From assembly GCA_048498515.1 (NCBI GenBank), contig JBEHXV010000015.1, forward strand, positions 62,001-126,000: a stretch of 64,000 nucleotides of DNA, given 5' to 3'. Each line of letters opens with the position of its first letter. Positions within the stretch are counted from its first letter, which is position 1. Made by a program: the position numbers and the translations under genes. Positions 34,041 through 42,762 of the stretch are shown here, in pieces. A model generated the notes under the pieces. The model saw only the letters and a list, made by a program, of their open reading frames with translations. It was not told where the DNA came from and searched no databases. This stretch comes from UBA4416 sp048498515 (GTDB taxonomy: Bacteria > Bacteroidota > Bacteroidia > B-17B0 > Aurantibacillaceae).

Positions 34041-34907
34041 GTGGAGACGGCAGAATTACTTAAAAAAGTAAGAAAAATAGAGATCAAGACCAAAGGGTTG
34101 AGTAACCAGATATTTTCTGGTGAATACCACTCTGCGTTCAAAGGCCGCGGTATGGCATTCAGCGAAGTGCGCGAATATACTCCCGGCGATGATGTGCGAA
34201 CCATTGACTGGAATGTAACTGCCCGCTTAAGAACGCCCTATGTAAAAGTATTTGAAGAAGAGCGCGAACTCAATGTGATGATCCTTGTTGACGTAAGCGC
34301 CAGCGGACAGTTCGGGACCCAAAAACAATTCAAACAGGAATTGATTACCGAGCTTGCGGCGGTGATCGCTTTTTCGGCTTCGCAAAACAACGATAAGATC
34401 GGTGTGATCTTTTTCAGTGATAAGATCGAAAAATTCATTCCTCCAAAAAAAGGAAAATCGCATGTGCTAAGGATCATTCGCGAGCTCATTAACCTGGAAC
34501 CAGTAAACAAAGGAACCAACATTGAACTGGCATTGAAATACCTGACCAACATCATTAAAAAGAAAAGCATTTCCTTTTTGATTTCCGATTTCCGTGATTC
34601 GCATTCCTATGCCGACGCCATGAAAATAACCAACCGCAAGCACGACCTGGTTGCCCTGCGCATTAATGATGTTCATGAAAACACCTTGCCCAATGTGGGC
34701 CTCATTAAACTAAGGGATAATGAAACCGGAAAACTGATGTGGGTGGATACCAGCGACAAAGCTTTTAGAAAACGACTGGAAGTAAATCATTTGAAATTTG
34801 AAGCGCAGTTAAAAGAGTTGTTTACCAAAAGCGGAGTTGATTACACAACCATTAATACACACGAGGGATACATTAAGCCGTTGATGACATTGTTTAAGAA
34901 GAGATAA
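34041..34907 (+). CDS. DUF58 domain protein
   Basis: 288 residues. The DUF58 signature is clear: GEYHSAFKGRGMAFSEVREYTPGDDVRTIDWNVTAR (first 20 residues of it at about 29-48), followed by a von Willebrand-like domain with DVSASGQFG (residues ~92-100) and the NKGTNIELAL segment. It starts at GTG 34041, as no ATG is available ahead of the domain; the preceding 85 bp is an AT-rich repeat-like spacer with tandem ATTCAA/ATTTATCATT motifs. It is thought to work with MoxR and the Bat proteins; the partner is inferred from operon order. Confidence 0.9.
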   Translation: METAELLKKVRKIEIKTKGLSNQIFSGEYHSAFKGRGMAFSEVREYTPGDDVRTIDWNVTARLRTPYVKVFEEERELNVMILVDVSASGQFGTQKQFKQELITELAAVIAFSASQNNDKIGVIFFSDKIEKFIPPKKGKSHVLRIIRELINLEPVNKGTNIELALKYLTNIIKKKSISFLISDFRDSHSYADAMKITNRKHDLVALRINDVHENTLPNVGLIKLRDNETGKLMWVDTSDKAFRKRLEVNHLKFEAQLKELFTKSGVDYTTINTHEGYIKPLMTLFKKR

Positions 34908-34945
34908 AAACAGATACAGGACAAAAGATACAAGACGAATGACCA

Positions 34946-34972
34946 TGTCAGTCTGAGCGGAGTCGAAGACAA
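34946..34972. repeat. 27-bp dispersed repeat in bat operon spacer, copy 1
   Basis: TGTCAGTCTGAGCGGAGTCG followed by AAGACAA; an identical 27-bp copy is at 40780-40806. Both sit directly ahead of an operon gene. The stretch before it is purine-rich with AAAGATACAAGAC-like repeats. Confidence 0.8.
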
Positions 34973-34979
34973 GAAACAT

Positions 34980-35969
34980 ATGACCATAAAAAAATACATA
35001 TTATTCTTTTTTGCTGTTGTAGCAAGCTTAGCGCTTAAATCGCAGGTGGAGGTGCACGCTGTACTGGATTCGAGCAAGATTCGCATTGGCGAACAAACCA
35101 AGCTCGATATTTATTTGAGCTATGATGCTTCCACGCAAAAGAACCTTGATATTGTATGGCCGTTAATTGAAGATACGCTCAAAAAAGGGCTTGAGATCAT
35201 TAATACAACCCAGATAGATACCACTATTCCTGATAAGACGAAACCAAACATTGTACGGCAGCATATTCAGCTTACAGTTACCGCTTTCGATTCGGGCGCG
35301 TATTATATTGCTCCTTTTAAATTTGTATTGAATAAGGATACTACCAATCCTTTACTTACGGAACCGCTACTCCTGGAAGTGAATACGGTACCTACGGATA
35401 CATCGATCACCAAAACCAAAGATATTAAACCGCCTTATGACGAACCTTTTGACTGGAAATGGTATATCAATTACTTATACATTGGGCTGGCGGTGATCGC
35501 ATTTGTTGTTATTCTCACCCTTGTCATCATACAACTCAATAAGCGGAAACCGCAGGAGATCGTTATTGAAAAACCAAAAATTCCTGCTCACATTACAGCC
35601 CTTGCTTCTCTTGAAAAAATAAAAGAAGAGGCCATCTGGAAAGACAACAAGGTGAAGGAGTATTATTCATCCATTACCGATACGGTGCGTTTATATATCG
35701 AAGAGCGTTTTCACATCAACGCGCTTGAGTTAACATCGGAAGAGATCATCAAAATATTTAAAACACAGGTAATAGATACCGAAAGTAAATTGAAATTGAC
35801 ACAGATCCTGACCCTTTCGGATTTTGTAAAATTCGCCAAGCAAATTCCTATTGAGGCCGAACATACGCTCACACTGAACAACGCGTTTGATTTTGTGAAA
35901 GGCACATTAAGAGAAGAAGAAGCGCCGGCAGCGGCCACAACAATTAACAACGAGAACAAAGGTGTTTAG
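34980..35969 (+). CDS. DUF4381-like membrane protein of the bat operon
   Basis: 329 residues. Signal peptide (KKYILFFFAVVASLALKSQ), an all-beta periplasmic domain of about 130 residues (IRIGEQTKLDIYLSYDA ... SGAYYIAPFKFVL), one transmembrane helix near 165-190 (IGLAVIAFVVILTLVIIQL) and a cytoplasmic helical domain (YSSITDTVRLYIEERF). It occupies the place, between DUF58 and BatA, where a DUF4381-type protein is usual in Bacteroidota. The end (TAG 35967-35969) overlaps the next start by 8 nt. Function is inferred from the operon only. Confidence 0.75.
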   Translation: MTIKKYILFFFAVVASLALKSQVEVHAVLDSSKIRIGEQTKLDIYLSYDASTQKNLDIVWPLIEDTLKKGLEIINTTQIDTTIPDKTKPNIVRQHIQLTVTAFDSGAYYIAPFKFVLNKDTTNPLLTEPLLLEVNTVPTDTSITKTKDIKPPYDEPFDWKWYINYLYIGLAVIAFVVILTLVIIQLNKRKPQEIVIEKPKIPAHITALASLEKIKEEAIWKDNKVKEYYSSITDTVRLYIEERFHINALELTSEEIIKIFKTQVIDTESKLKLTQILTLSDFVKFAKQIPIEAEHTLTLNNAFDFVKGTLREEEAPAAATTINNENKGV

Positions 35970-36972
35970 TTATTTTAAAGACATACAGTTTGCCGAGAAG
36001 CACTGGTTCTGGTTATTCCTGGTGATACCGGTAATGATTGCCTGGTATTTGTATAAATTAAAAACATACGAGGGAGAAGTCAATTACTCATCGTTCAATT
36101 TACTTGCCGGCATCAAATCATCGCTAAAGGCAAAGTTCAGGCATGTTCTTTTTGTATTACGATTACTATGCATTTCATTGCTCATTTTGGCTATTGCCCG
36201 CCCGCAATCACGCAGCAGCTGGAAAGACACAAAAACAGAAGGGATTGACATTGTAGTGAGCCTCGACGTTTCCTTATCCATGCTGGCCAAAGATTTTAAG
36301 CCAAACCGTATTGAGGTAGCCAAGGAGGTGCTGGCTGATTTTATTGACGCGAGGCCAAACGACAAAATAGGCTTGGTTCTTTTTGGCGGCGAAGCGTTTA
36401 CACAATGCCCTTTAACTACCGACCATAAGATCATTAAGAACATGTTCAATGATATTAAAGCGGGCATGCTTGAGCAGAGAACGGCCATGGGTTTAGGTCT
36501 GGCTGATGGCGTAGCACGCGTAAAAGACAGTAAGGCAAAAAGCAAAGTGGTTATCTTAATTTCGGATGGTGTAAATAATGCCGGGGAAATTGACCCTTTA
36601 ACTGCCGCCGAAATTGCCAGGACATTTGGTGTACGGGTATACTGCATTGGCGTAGGTAGTAAAGGAAAAGCCCTGCAACCAGTGGCCTTGTATCCTAACG
36701 GTGAAATAGAGTACGATTACCAGGATGTGGATATTGATGAGCCTACCATGACCAAGATATCGAAAATGACCGGCGGAAAATATTTCAGGGCTACCGACCG
36801 CGAAAGCCTGGAGTTGACCTATAAAGAAATTGACAAGCTCGAAAAAACCATCATCAGCGAAAAAAGTTTTACCAATAAGGCCGAACACTTTTTACCATTG
36901 GCTTTAGCGGCCGCTATTTGTTTATTAATCGAATTCTTATTAAAACGCTTTGTGTTTAAAGCCATACCCTAA
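35962..36972 (+). CDS. batA: BatA, von Willebrand factor A membrane protein
   Basis: 336 residues. An N-terminal transmembrane pair (about 12-27 and 57-77), the VWA domain with the MIDAS motif DVSLS (in LDVSLSMLAKDF) and the Thr/Asp positions TTDHK and ISDGVNNAG, and a C-terminal helix (FLPLALAAAICLLIEFLL). The start is GTG 35962, overlapping the preceding gene by 8 nt; ATG is not available at a sensible position. BatA and BatB form a membrane complex with metal-dependent adhesion sites facing the periplasm; the B. fragilis aerotolerance phenotype is known for this operon. Confidence 0.88.
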   Translation: MFSYFKDIQFAEKHWFWLFLVIPVMIAWYLYKLKTYEGEVNYSSFNLLAGIKSSLKAKFRHVLFVLRLLCISLLILAIARPQSRSSWKDTKTEGIDIVVSLDVSLSMLAKDFKPNRIEVAKEVLADFIDARPNDKIGLVLFGGEAFTQCPLTTDHKIIKNMFNDIKAGMLEQRTAMGLGLADGVARVKDSKAKSKVVILISDGVNNAGEIDPLTAAEIARTFGVRVYCIGVGSKGKALQPVALYPNGEIEYDYQDVDIDEPTMTKISKMTGGKYFRATDRESLELTYKEIDKLEKTIISEKSFTNKAEHFLPLALAAAICLLIEFLLKRFVFKAIP

Positions 36973-38021
36973 TGTTTAAGTTTGAGAACCACATATACTT
37001 TTACGCTTTTGCAGTTATCCCTTTCTGCATATTGGTTTATACCTGGTATGTTCTCAGCAACAAAAAGCGATTGAAAAAACTGGGCGATTCGCACCTGGTG
37101 TCGCAATTGGTACCTGAAGTGTCGAAAGCAAAAAAAACAACCAAGTTCATTTTATTCCTCTTAGCTTTTTCATTCCTTATCCTGGGATTATGCAATTTGC
37201 AAACAGGTTCAAAAATGCAGGATGTAAAACGCGAAGGTGCAGACATTATGATTTGCCTGGATGTATCGAACAGTATGCTGGCCCAGGACCTGAGTCCTAA
37301 CCGTTTGGAAAGGGCGAAGCTTGCTATTGAGAACATGGTTGATAAGTTGCAGGGCGACCGCCTGGGCATTGTTATTTTTGCAGGCGAAGCCTACGTTCAG
37401 CTTCCTATTACCACCGATTACAGTACGGCAAAACTATTTTTAGAAAGCATTAACACAAAAATTGTCCCGGTACAGGGAACCAATATTGCCGACGCTATTA
37501 ATAAAGCGGTGGAAAGCTTTGGTAAAGATGAGGGCAAGAACAAAGCCATTGTCATTATTACCGATGGGGAAAATAATGAAGAAGCCCAGGAAAGTGCCAT
37601 TGATGCCGCCGAGGAAGCGGGCAAGAAAAACATTGTGATACATACCATTGGCGTTGGTTCGGAGTCGGGCGTTCCTATTCCCAATATCATTAACGGTGTT
37701 GTGAGCGGTTACAAAAAAGACGCGAGCGGAGCCACTGTTGTGACCAAGCTCGACGCAAAAATATTGCAGGACATTTCGGCAACCACTAATGGGGTGTATG
37801 TACAGGCCAGCAGTGCCGATGTAGGACTTGACGAGATCATGAATAAAATTGCCGAACTGGACAAAAAACAGCTGGAAAGCAAAATGTTCACCGATTACGA
37901 AGACCAGTTCCAATGGTTCCTTGGCGCTGCTTTATTATTATTGCTTATTGAATCGCTTGTATCGGAACGAACAAGTAAACTATGGAAAAAATTAAATGTA
38001 TTTAAAGATGCCAACGCGTAA
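36972..38021 (+). CDS. batB: BatB, von Willebrand factor A membrane protein
   Basis: 349 residues with the same plan as BatA: N-terminal helices (about 8-26 and 55-75), MIDAS motif DVSNS (LDVSNSMLAQDL), TTDYS and ITDGENNEE, and a C-terminal helix (FLGAALLLLLIESLV). Its ATG overlaps the BatA stop by one base (TAATG), so translation is coupled. It has an insertion of about 10 residues after GSESGVPIP relative to BatA. The pair is a tandem duplication of the VWA gene shared through the phylum. Confidence 0.9.
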   Translation: MFKFENHIYFYAFAVIPFCILVYTWYVLSNKKRLKKLGDSHLVSQLVPEVSKAKKTTKFILFLLAFSFLILGLCNLQTGSKMQDVKREGADIMICLDVSNSMLAQDLSPNRLERAKLAIENMVDKLQGDRLGIVIFAGEAYVQLPITTDYSTAKLFLESINTKIVPVQGTNIADAINKAVESFGKDEGKNKAIVIITDGENNEEAQESAIDAAEEAGKKNIVIHTIGVGSESGVPIPNIINGVVSGYKKDASGATVVTKLDAKILQDISATTNGVYVQASSADVGLDEIMNKIAELDKKQLESKMFTDYEDQFQWFLGAALLLLLIESLVSERTSKLWKKLNVFKDANA

Positions 38022-38775
38022 ATATATCCTGTCATTCTTTTTAAGCGTTATGCTTTTCTTATGCGGCTTCGCGCAACAGGAAAAGCAAATCCTGTATAAA
38101 GGAAATAATGCTTACCACAGTGGTAAACTGGTTGAAGCGTCAAACCATTACAGGCAGTCGTTACAAGCTAAACCTGATTACTACAAAGCTAATTTCAATT
38201 TGGGTGACGCTCTTTACAGAACAGCTAACCTCATTAAAGCCGGAAAGATCCCTGTGCCGGATAAAAAAATGACCGTTGACTCAGCCGCGGCTTTGGTGTA
38301 CAACCAGGCAGCCGACCAGTTTGAAGTAGCTGCCAAGTCAACCAACAATCCCGATACCATGCAAAAAGCCTGGCACAATTACGGAAATTCAAAACTGATG
38401 CAAAAGGATTTTGAAACCGCGATCTCGGGTTATAAAAAAGCCTTACGTTTAAACCCAAAGGATGAAGATACCCGCTATAACCTTGCCTTTGCCCAACGCG
38501 AATTAGCGAAACAGCAAAAAGATAAAAAGGATAAGGACGATAAGGAAAATAAGGATCAGAAGAAGGACGAGAAAAAAGATCAGGACCAAAAAGATAAGGA
38601 AGACATCAATAACCAGAACGATAAGGAAAAACAGGAAGCTCAGCAACCACAAATGAGCAAAGAAGAGGCCGAAAGGATGTTGAACGCGCTGAAAAACGAC
38701 GAGAAGAAAAAACAGAGCGAACGAAAAATAAAAGGCGAACCCGGACAAAAAAGAAAAGTAGAAAAAGACTGGTAA
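38008..38775 (+). CDS. batC: BatC, TPR protein with charged tail
   Basis: 255 residues from ATG 38008, 14 nt inside the end of batB; this start gives the signal peptide MPTRKYILSFFLSVMLFLCG. Several TPR units follow (KGNNAYHSGKLVEASNHYRQ, YNLAFAQRELAKQQKD). Residues from about 165 to 255 are nearly all Lys, Asp, Glu and Gln (KKDKDDKENKDQKKDEKK), a low-complexity acidic-basic tail. The periplasmic TPR may dock BatD or BatE. The 150 nt after the stop hold AT-rich spacer and a dispersed repeat. Confidence 0.82.
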   Translation: MPTRKYILSFFLSVMLFLCGFAQQEKQILYKGNNAYHSGKLVEASNHYRQSLQAKPDYYKANFNLGDALYRTANLIKAGKIPVPDKKMTVDSAAALVYNQAADQFEVAAKSTNNPDTMQKAWHNYGNSKLMQKDFETAISGYKKALRLNPKDEDTRYNLAFAQRELAKQQKDKKDKDDKENKDQKKDEKKDQDQKDKEDINNQNDKEKQEAQQPQMSKEEAERMLNALKNDEKKKQSERKIKGEPGQKRKVEKDW

Positions 38776-38873
38776 ATTAAGATTAAAGACGAAAGATTAA
38801 AGATATAAGATCAATTTTCCGTTTTAAAAGAATGTGAACTTCTTGCCAGAAAATGTCATTGAACTGAAAGTTA

Positions 38874-38917
38874 AACAAATTCCTCCTTTGAAGGAGGTGC
38901 CCGCAGGGCGGAGGATG
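38874..38917. repeat. Dispersed CCTCC/GGAGG palindromic repeat, copy 1
   Basis: Reads AACAAATTCCTCCTTTGAAG and then GAGGTG with a GC-rich continuation ending GGAGGATG; a near copy is at 57145-57187. TCCTCC/GGAGGA arms pair. Here it ends 10 nt before the batD start. Confidence 0.75.
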
Positions 38918-38926
38918 TTATAAACT

Positions 38927-40741
38927 GTGATAAAGAAATTATACATATTATTTTTATTTATTTCTTTTTTGGGCCATGCACAGGCGCCAAGCTTTAATGC
39001 GCAGGTAAGTAAAAATAAGGTCATTGTAGGCGAAGTATTTCAGATAGCTTTTACCCTCAACGGAAGCGGCGGTAACATTACGTTCCCCAATTTCAATGAT
39101 TTCAATATTTATTCGGGGCCAAATAAAATGGAGAATACCAGTATCGTTAATGGTACCTTGTCACGCTCCGCGACCCTATCCTTATTTATTGCGGCAAAAA
39201 AAGAAGGCAAGTTCACCATAGGCCCGGCGGTAGCCGTTGTTGGCAACCAAAAATTTGAAACCAAATCCATTGTCATTGAGGTTACCAAAGACCCCGGCCA
39301 GGGCGGCAATACAGGGCAACAACAAGCGGGACAACAACAAGCCCAGGAAAAAAACCAGTACTCGACGCCTATTAGTAACGAAGACCTTTTTGTACGGACC
39401 TACCTCAGCAAATCAAAATGCTACCTGGGCGAACAGCTAACCTTAACCCAAAAAATTTATTCGCGGGTTGATTTCAGAGGGTTTCAAAATGTAAAATTCC
39501 CTCCTTACAATGGTTTCTGGTCGCAACAGGAAGACGAAAAACCTTTTAATTTTCAGCAGGAAAATGTAAACGGCGTGATGTATTATGTAGCCGATTATTA
39601 TAAGATTTACCTGTTCCCGCAACGCACCGGCAAACTTACCATCGATCCTGTTGAGCTGGATTGCATTGTGAGGAGGGCTACAAAACGCGCTCCCCGTAAT
39701 ATTTTTGAACAGTTTTTTGGCGCCGGTGGTTATGAAGATGTTTCGATCAAAGTGAAAAGCAAAGCGGTTACTGTGGACGTGGTAGACCTCCCAGAAACAA
39801 ATAAACCCGAAGGGTTTACAGGTGGTGTAGGAACTTTTTCGTATAAAGCAGAACTCAGCAAACAGCAGGTAAAAGCCAATGATGCTGTTAACCTGAAACT
39901 AACCATTAGCGGCAAAGGAAATATTAAACTGGTAGAGCCTATAAAGTTAAACCTGCCTGAAAGTTTTGAAGTGTACGATCCTAAAGTTTCCGAAAAAATT
40001 ACTACCAACGGCGGCGCTAGCGGCTCAAAAACATACGACTACCTTATCATTCCACGCGAAAAAGGTGAATATACCTTAAGCAACCTTAATTTCAGTTATT
40101 TCGATCCTTCGAAAAAAGAATACGTTGTTATCCCTTCTCCCGACATTCAGTTAACAGTACTGGAAGGCGACGCCTCGGGTGTCAAAATTATTACCCCAAC
40201 AAAAAAGGGTGTTGAAGAAAGTGAGAACGACATCCGTTACATTAAAACCGACAACCTTGAATTGCAAAAAAACGATTCCGAGTTCTTTGCTTCACCACTT
40301 CATTATTTTTTGCTGGGCCTGCCGCTTGTTTTATTTATGATCGCTTACATCGCGCTTAGGCGATACATAAAAGCAAACAGCAACATGGCGGCAGTTAAGG
40401 AACGTAAAGCAGCTAAAATGGCTAAAAAGCAGCTGATTGTAGCCGAAAAACAAATGAAAGCCAATAACAAGGAGCCGTTTTTTGATGAAGTATTAAATGC
40501 CCTGCACAAATACATTGGTAATAAATTTGGCTTATCCATTGTTGATCTTTCAAAAGAAAGGATCTCCGAGATGCTGTTATCTCGTAACGTAAATGCCGAT
40601 ACAACTACACGTGTTATTGAAACGTTGAATACCTGCGAGTATGCCAAGTACGCGCCAAGCGCCGTAACCGGTGATCTTAAAAAAGTGTATGACGATACGG
40701 TTGAATTAATTTCGCAAATTGAAGAACAGATAAAGAAATAG
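38927..40741 (+). CDS. batD: BatD, oxygen tolerance protein
   Basis: 604 residues. GTG 38927 is the start (GTG ATA AAG AAA), giving signal peptide MIKKLYILFLFISFLGHAQ. The body has repeated beta-sandwich domains (VIVGEVFQIAFTLNGSG, VKANDAVNLKLTISGKGNIKLVEPIK), as BatD proteins do; a transmembrane helix near 462-482 (FLLGLPLVLFMIAYIAL) is followed by a cytoplasmic helical domain with YIGNKFGLSIVDLSKERI. The periplasmic part would interact with BatA/BatB. The gene is separated from batC by the repeat at 38874-38917. Confidence 0.87.
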   Translation: MIKKLYILFLFISFLGHAQAPSFNAQVSKNKVIVGEVFQIAFTLNGSGGNITFPNFNDFNIYSGPNKMENTSIVNGTLSRSATLSLFIAAKKEGKFTIGPAVAVVGNQKFETKSIVIEVTKDPGQGGNTGQQQAGQQQAQEKNQYSTPISNEDLFVRTYLSKSKCYLGEQLTLTQKIYSRVDFRGFQNVKFPPYNGFWSQQEDEKPFNFQQENVNGVMYYVADYYKIYLFPQRTGKLTIDPVELDCIVRRATKRAPRNIFEQFFGAGGYEDVSIKVKSKAVTVDVVDLPETNKPEGFTGGVGTFSYKAELSKQQVKANDAVNLKLTISGKGNIKLVEPIKLNLPESFEVYDPKVSEKITTNGGASGSKTYDYLIIPREKGEYTLSNLNFSYFDPSKKEYVVIPSPDIQLTVLEGDASGVKIITPTKKGVEESENDIRYIKTDNLELQKNDSEFFASPLHYFLLGLPLVLFMIAYIALRRYIKANSNMAAVKERKAAKMAKKQLIVAEKQMKANNKEPFFDEVLNALHKYIGNKFGLSIVDLSKERISEMLLSRNVNADTTTRVIETLNTCEYAKYAPSAVTGDLKKVYDDTVELISQIEEQIKK

Positions 40742-40779
40742 GATTAAAGATAAAGGACTCAGGATAAAAGACAATTCAT

Positions 40780-40806
40780 TGTCAGTCTGAGCGGAGTCGA
40801 AGACAA
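40780..40806. repeat. 27-bp dispersed repeat in bat operon spacer, copy 2
   Basis: Identical to 34946-34972. It abuts the batE ATG directly (40807), so the mRNA leader of batE consists of this repeat. Confidence 0.8.
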
Positions 40807-41571
40807 ATGAAACACATTAAACACATAGTAATTTTTGCCCTGGCGCTGTTTACGTCACTATCTGCTTTTGCCCATAAAGATTTGAAAGCAGTGATTGATG
40901 CCGAGAAAGCCTATTCGTCGAAAAAATACAAGGACGCTATCGCCGCTTATGAATCCATTTTAGCGGAAGGCTATGTTTCCTACAAACTTTATTACAACCT
41001 TGGCAATGCGTATTACAAGAACAATGAAATAGGAAAAGCCATTTACAATTACGAACTGGCCAATAAATTAAAACCCAATAACGAGGATATTAAAACCAAC
41101 CTGCGCATTGCCAACGAAAAAACAATAGATGACATTGAAAGCAAGGAGAACTTTTTCCTGGGGGCGCTTAAATCAGGTGTGGTTAACTCCTTATCTACTG
41201 CCGGATGGGCCTGGTTAACGATCCTTACCTTAATTGGCTGCCTGGGCTTTGCCTTTATTTACCTCATGGCAAAACAAGTCGTGTTCAAACGCATTGGCTT
41301 TTTTATTTCGGGCCTCTCTTTACTCGGCTTTGTTATTTCCATGATTTTAGGCTTTACGGCACTTAATGCCAAACAACAAATTAAATTTGCCATCATCACC
41401 GCTAAAGAAACCAAGATCCAGACGGAACCTGACAAATCATCTCCCTCTAAATTCAGTTTACATGAGGGCACTAAAGTAAGCGTCTTGGAAACCAACGCCG
41501 AGTGGACCAACATACGCCTTGAGAACGGTAATGAAGGTTGGGTACAAACCGCTGACACGGGCTTGTTTTAA
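40807..41571 (+). CDS. batE: BatE, TPR and SH3-like protein
   Basis: 254 residues. Signal peptide (KHIKHIVIFALALFTSLSAFA), TPR units (SYKLYYNLGNAYYKNNEIGKAIYNYE at its core around 56-80), two transmembrane helices (GWAWLTILTLIGCLGFAFIYL and FISGLSLLGFVISMILGF in part), and a C-terminal bacterial SH3 domain (ETKIQTEPDKSS ... EWTNIRLENGNEGWVQ). This is the last gene of the bat operon; a hairpin lies 10 nt beyond its stop. Confidence 0.88.
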   Translation: MKHIKHIVIFALALFTSLSAFAHKDLKAVIDAEKAYSSKKYKDAIAAYESILAEGYVSYKLYYNLGNAYYKNNEIGKAIYNYELANKLKPNNEDIKTNLRIANEKTIDDIESKENFFLGALKSGVVNSLSTAGWAWLTILTLIGCLGFAFIYLMAKQVVFKRIGFFISGLSLLGFVISMILGFTALNAKQQIKFAIITAKETKIQTEPDKSSPSKFSLHEGTKVSVLETNAEWTNIRLENGNEGWVQTADTGLF

Positions 41572-41580
41572 GAAGAAATC

Positions 41581-41613
41581 ATGCTGTCACGACGTGTCGT
41601 GATGATTCAGCAT
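41581..41613. repeat. Hairpin repeat between batE and the 41636 gene
   Basis: ATGCTG-TCACGAC-GT-GTCGTGA with an outer CAGCAT arm. The TCACGAC/GTCGTGA core is related to the CACGAC/GTCGTG palindrome at 63003-63040. It may terminate both convergent genes. Confidence 0.65.
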
Positions 41614-41622
41614 CTCATGAGA

Positions 41623-41641
41623 CCCTGAATCAAGTTCAGGG
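41623..41641. repeat. Palindrome supplying the stop codon of the 41636 gene
   Basis: CCCTGAA-TCAAG-TTCAGGG, a perfect 7-bp arm hairpin. On the minus strand TGA in CACCCTGAA is the stop codon of the lipoprotein gene. Confidence 0.7.
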
Positions 41642-42706
41642 TGACGACGAGACCTTCCCTGTTACAAAATCAAGTTTCTTATTTGTTTTATAACTAAACA
41701 CATCGCTTCCTTTGTCCGATACCTGGTAATACTCCAGGTTCGTTTCATTCATTTCACCGTTCCAGCTGTCTTTACCAATCTTGGCATGAGGGTCGGTGAT
41801 CTCGGCCAGGTAATACTCGGTACCGTTTAATTTAAATTTGTGCGGCTTATCCTGCTCATACTTTCCGGCCACACCAACACAAATGTGATTTTTGAAATAA
41901 AAAAGGCACCACTTGGCATTCAGCTGTTGCAACAACGAAGCATATAGAATGGCTTTGCCGCTGCAATCGCTATTTTTGGTAAACATTACTTCATCAGGCC
42001 GTTTGATGGTTTCGTAGCCATTGTCGGCTTCTTTCTGGTTATAATCTATCTCGTTGGTTACAAAATCAAGCAAAGCCTGCGCTTTTTCTTCGGTTGTTGT
42101 AACCTGTTTGGTCAATTGATTTACAAAATCGCTCAGGGAAGGTTCGCCCGCTTTGGCAACTACTGAGCCATGGTTCATAAAGTGATGTTGGTCCTCGGTA
42201 ATGGCAATAGCACCACCACCAAGCGTGCTGCGCAAATACGTAAAGTTTAAAATCTGCGGCAGGGTTATTTTATATTTCAGGTTCTCATTATAAGGCGTTT
42301 CAATTATTTTGGTAGAGTCGACTTTGAAATTGGATAGAGGCATTTTAAAAAATACCTTGCTTGTATCATTGTAGTTTAGCGTTCCCAACACCAACGAACC
42401 GTTCTCTTCTTTAGCAAGGGTAATGCTGTCTTTATTAATAACGAACTTGTTGAGATTGGCATCGGTATAATCCTGTTTGTTGCAGGTAAAATACAATTGC
42501 TTCGTATCTACATAATAGCGTTCAAGGTTTGCTTTGGCGGCTGTTACTTTATAAAAAATATAATCGCCCGAAAAAGAGGGTTGCGAAATAAAGTTCATCG
42601 CTTCTGCCTGCATTTTTTCGTAAGGCGAAAGCTCTTTCTTATCCTGTTTAGTATTACACGATACCAGCAGAACCAACGCGGTAATGAAATAGATAAAATT
42701 CTTCAT
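41636..42706 (-). CDS. Transglutaminase-like lipoprotein
   Basis: 356 residues. A lipoprotein signal (KNFIYFITALVLLVSC, Cys17) precedes a domain with a transglutaminase/cysteine-protease type triad: Cys in SDCSGKAILYASLL (near 246), His in KNHICVGVA (near 275) and Asp in EITDPHAKIG (near 302). It is of the type in which the fold acts on peptides or cell-wall linked substrates; the true substrate is unknown. The C-terminal four residues (SSSP) come from a palindromic repeat. It lies downstream of pntB on the same strand, separated by a hairpin at 42720-42741. Confidence 0.7.
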   Translation of the reverse strand: MKNFIYFITALVLLVSCNTKQDKKELSPYEKMQAEAMNFISQPSFSGDYIFYKVTAAKANLERYYVDTKQLYFTCNKQDYTDANLNKFVINKDSITLAKEENGSLVLGTLNYNDTSKVFFKMPLSNFKVDSTKIIETPYNENLKYKITLPQILNFTYLRSTLGGGAIAITEDQHHFMNHGSVVAKAGEPSLSDFVNQLTKQVTTTEEKAQALLDFVTNEIDYNQKEADNGYETIKRPDEVMFTKNSDCSGKAILYASLLQQLNAKWCLFYFKNHICVGVAGKYEQDKPHKFKLNGTEYYLAEITDPHAKIGKDSWNGEMNETNLEYYQVSDKGSDVFSYKTNKKLDFVTGKVSSSP

Positions 42707-42719
42707 GGTATTAAATAAC

Positions 42720-42741
42720 GAAGGTGCCCTTAAGCACCTTC
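42720..42741 (-). terminator. Hairpin after pntB
   Basis: GAAGGTGC/GCACCTTC with a 6-nt loop, between the pntB stop and the lipoprotein start. The downstream T run is poor, so it may be only a partial terminator. Confidence 0.5.
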
Positions 42742-42762
42742 ATATAAATGTTATGTTACTGA

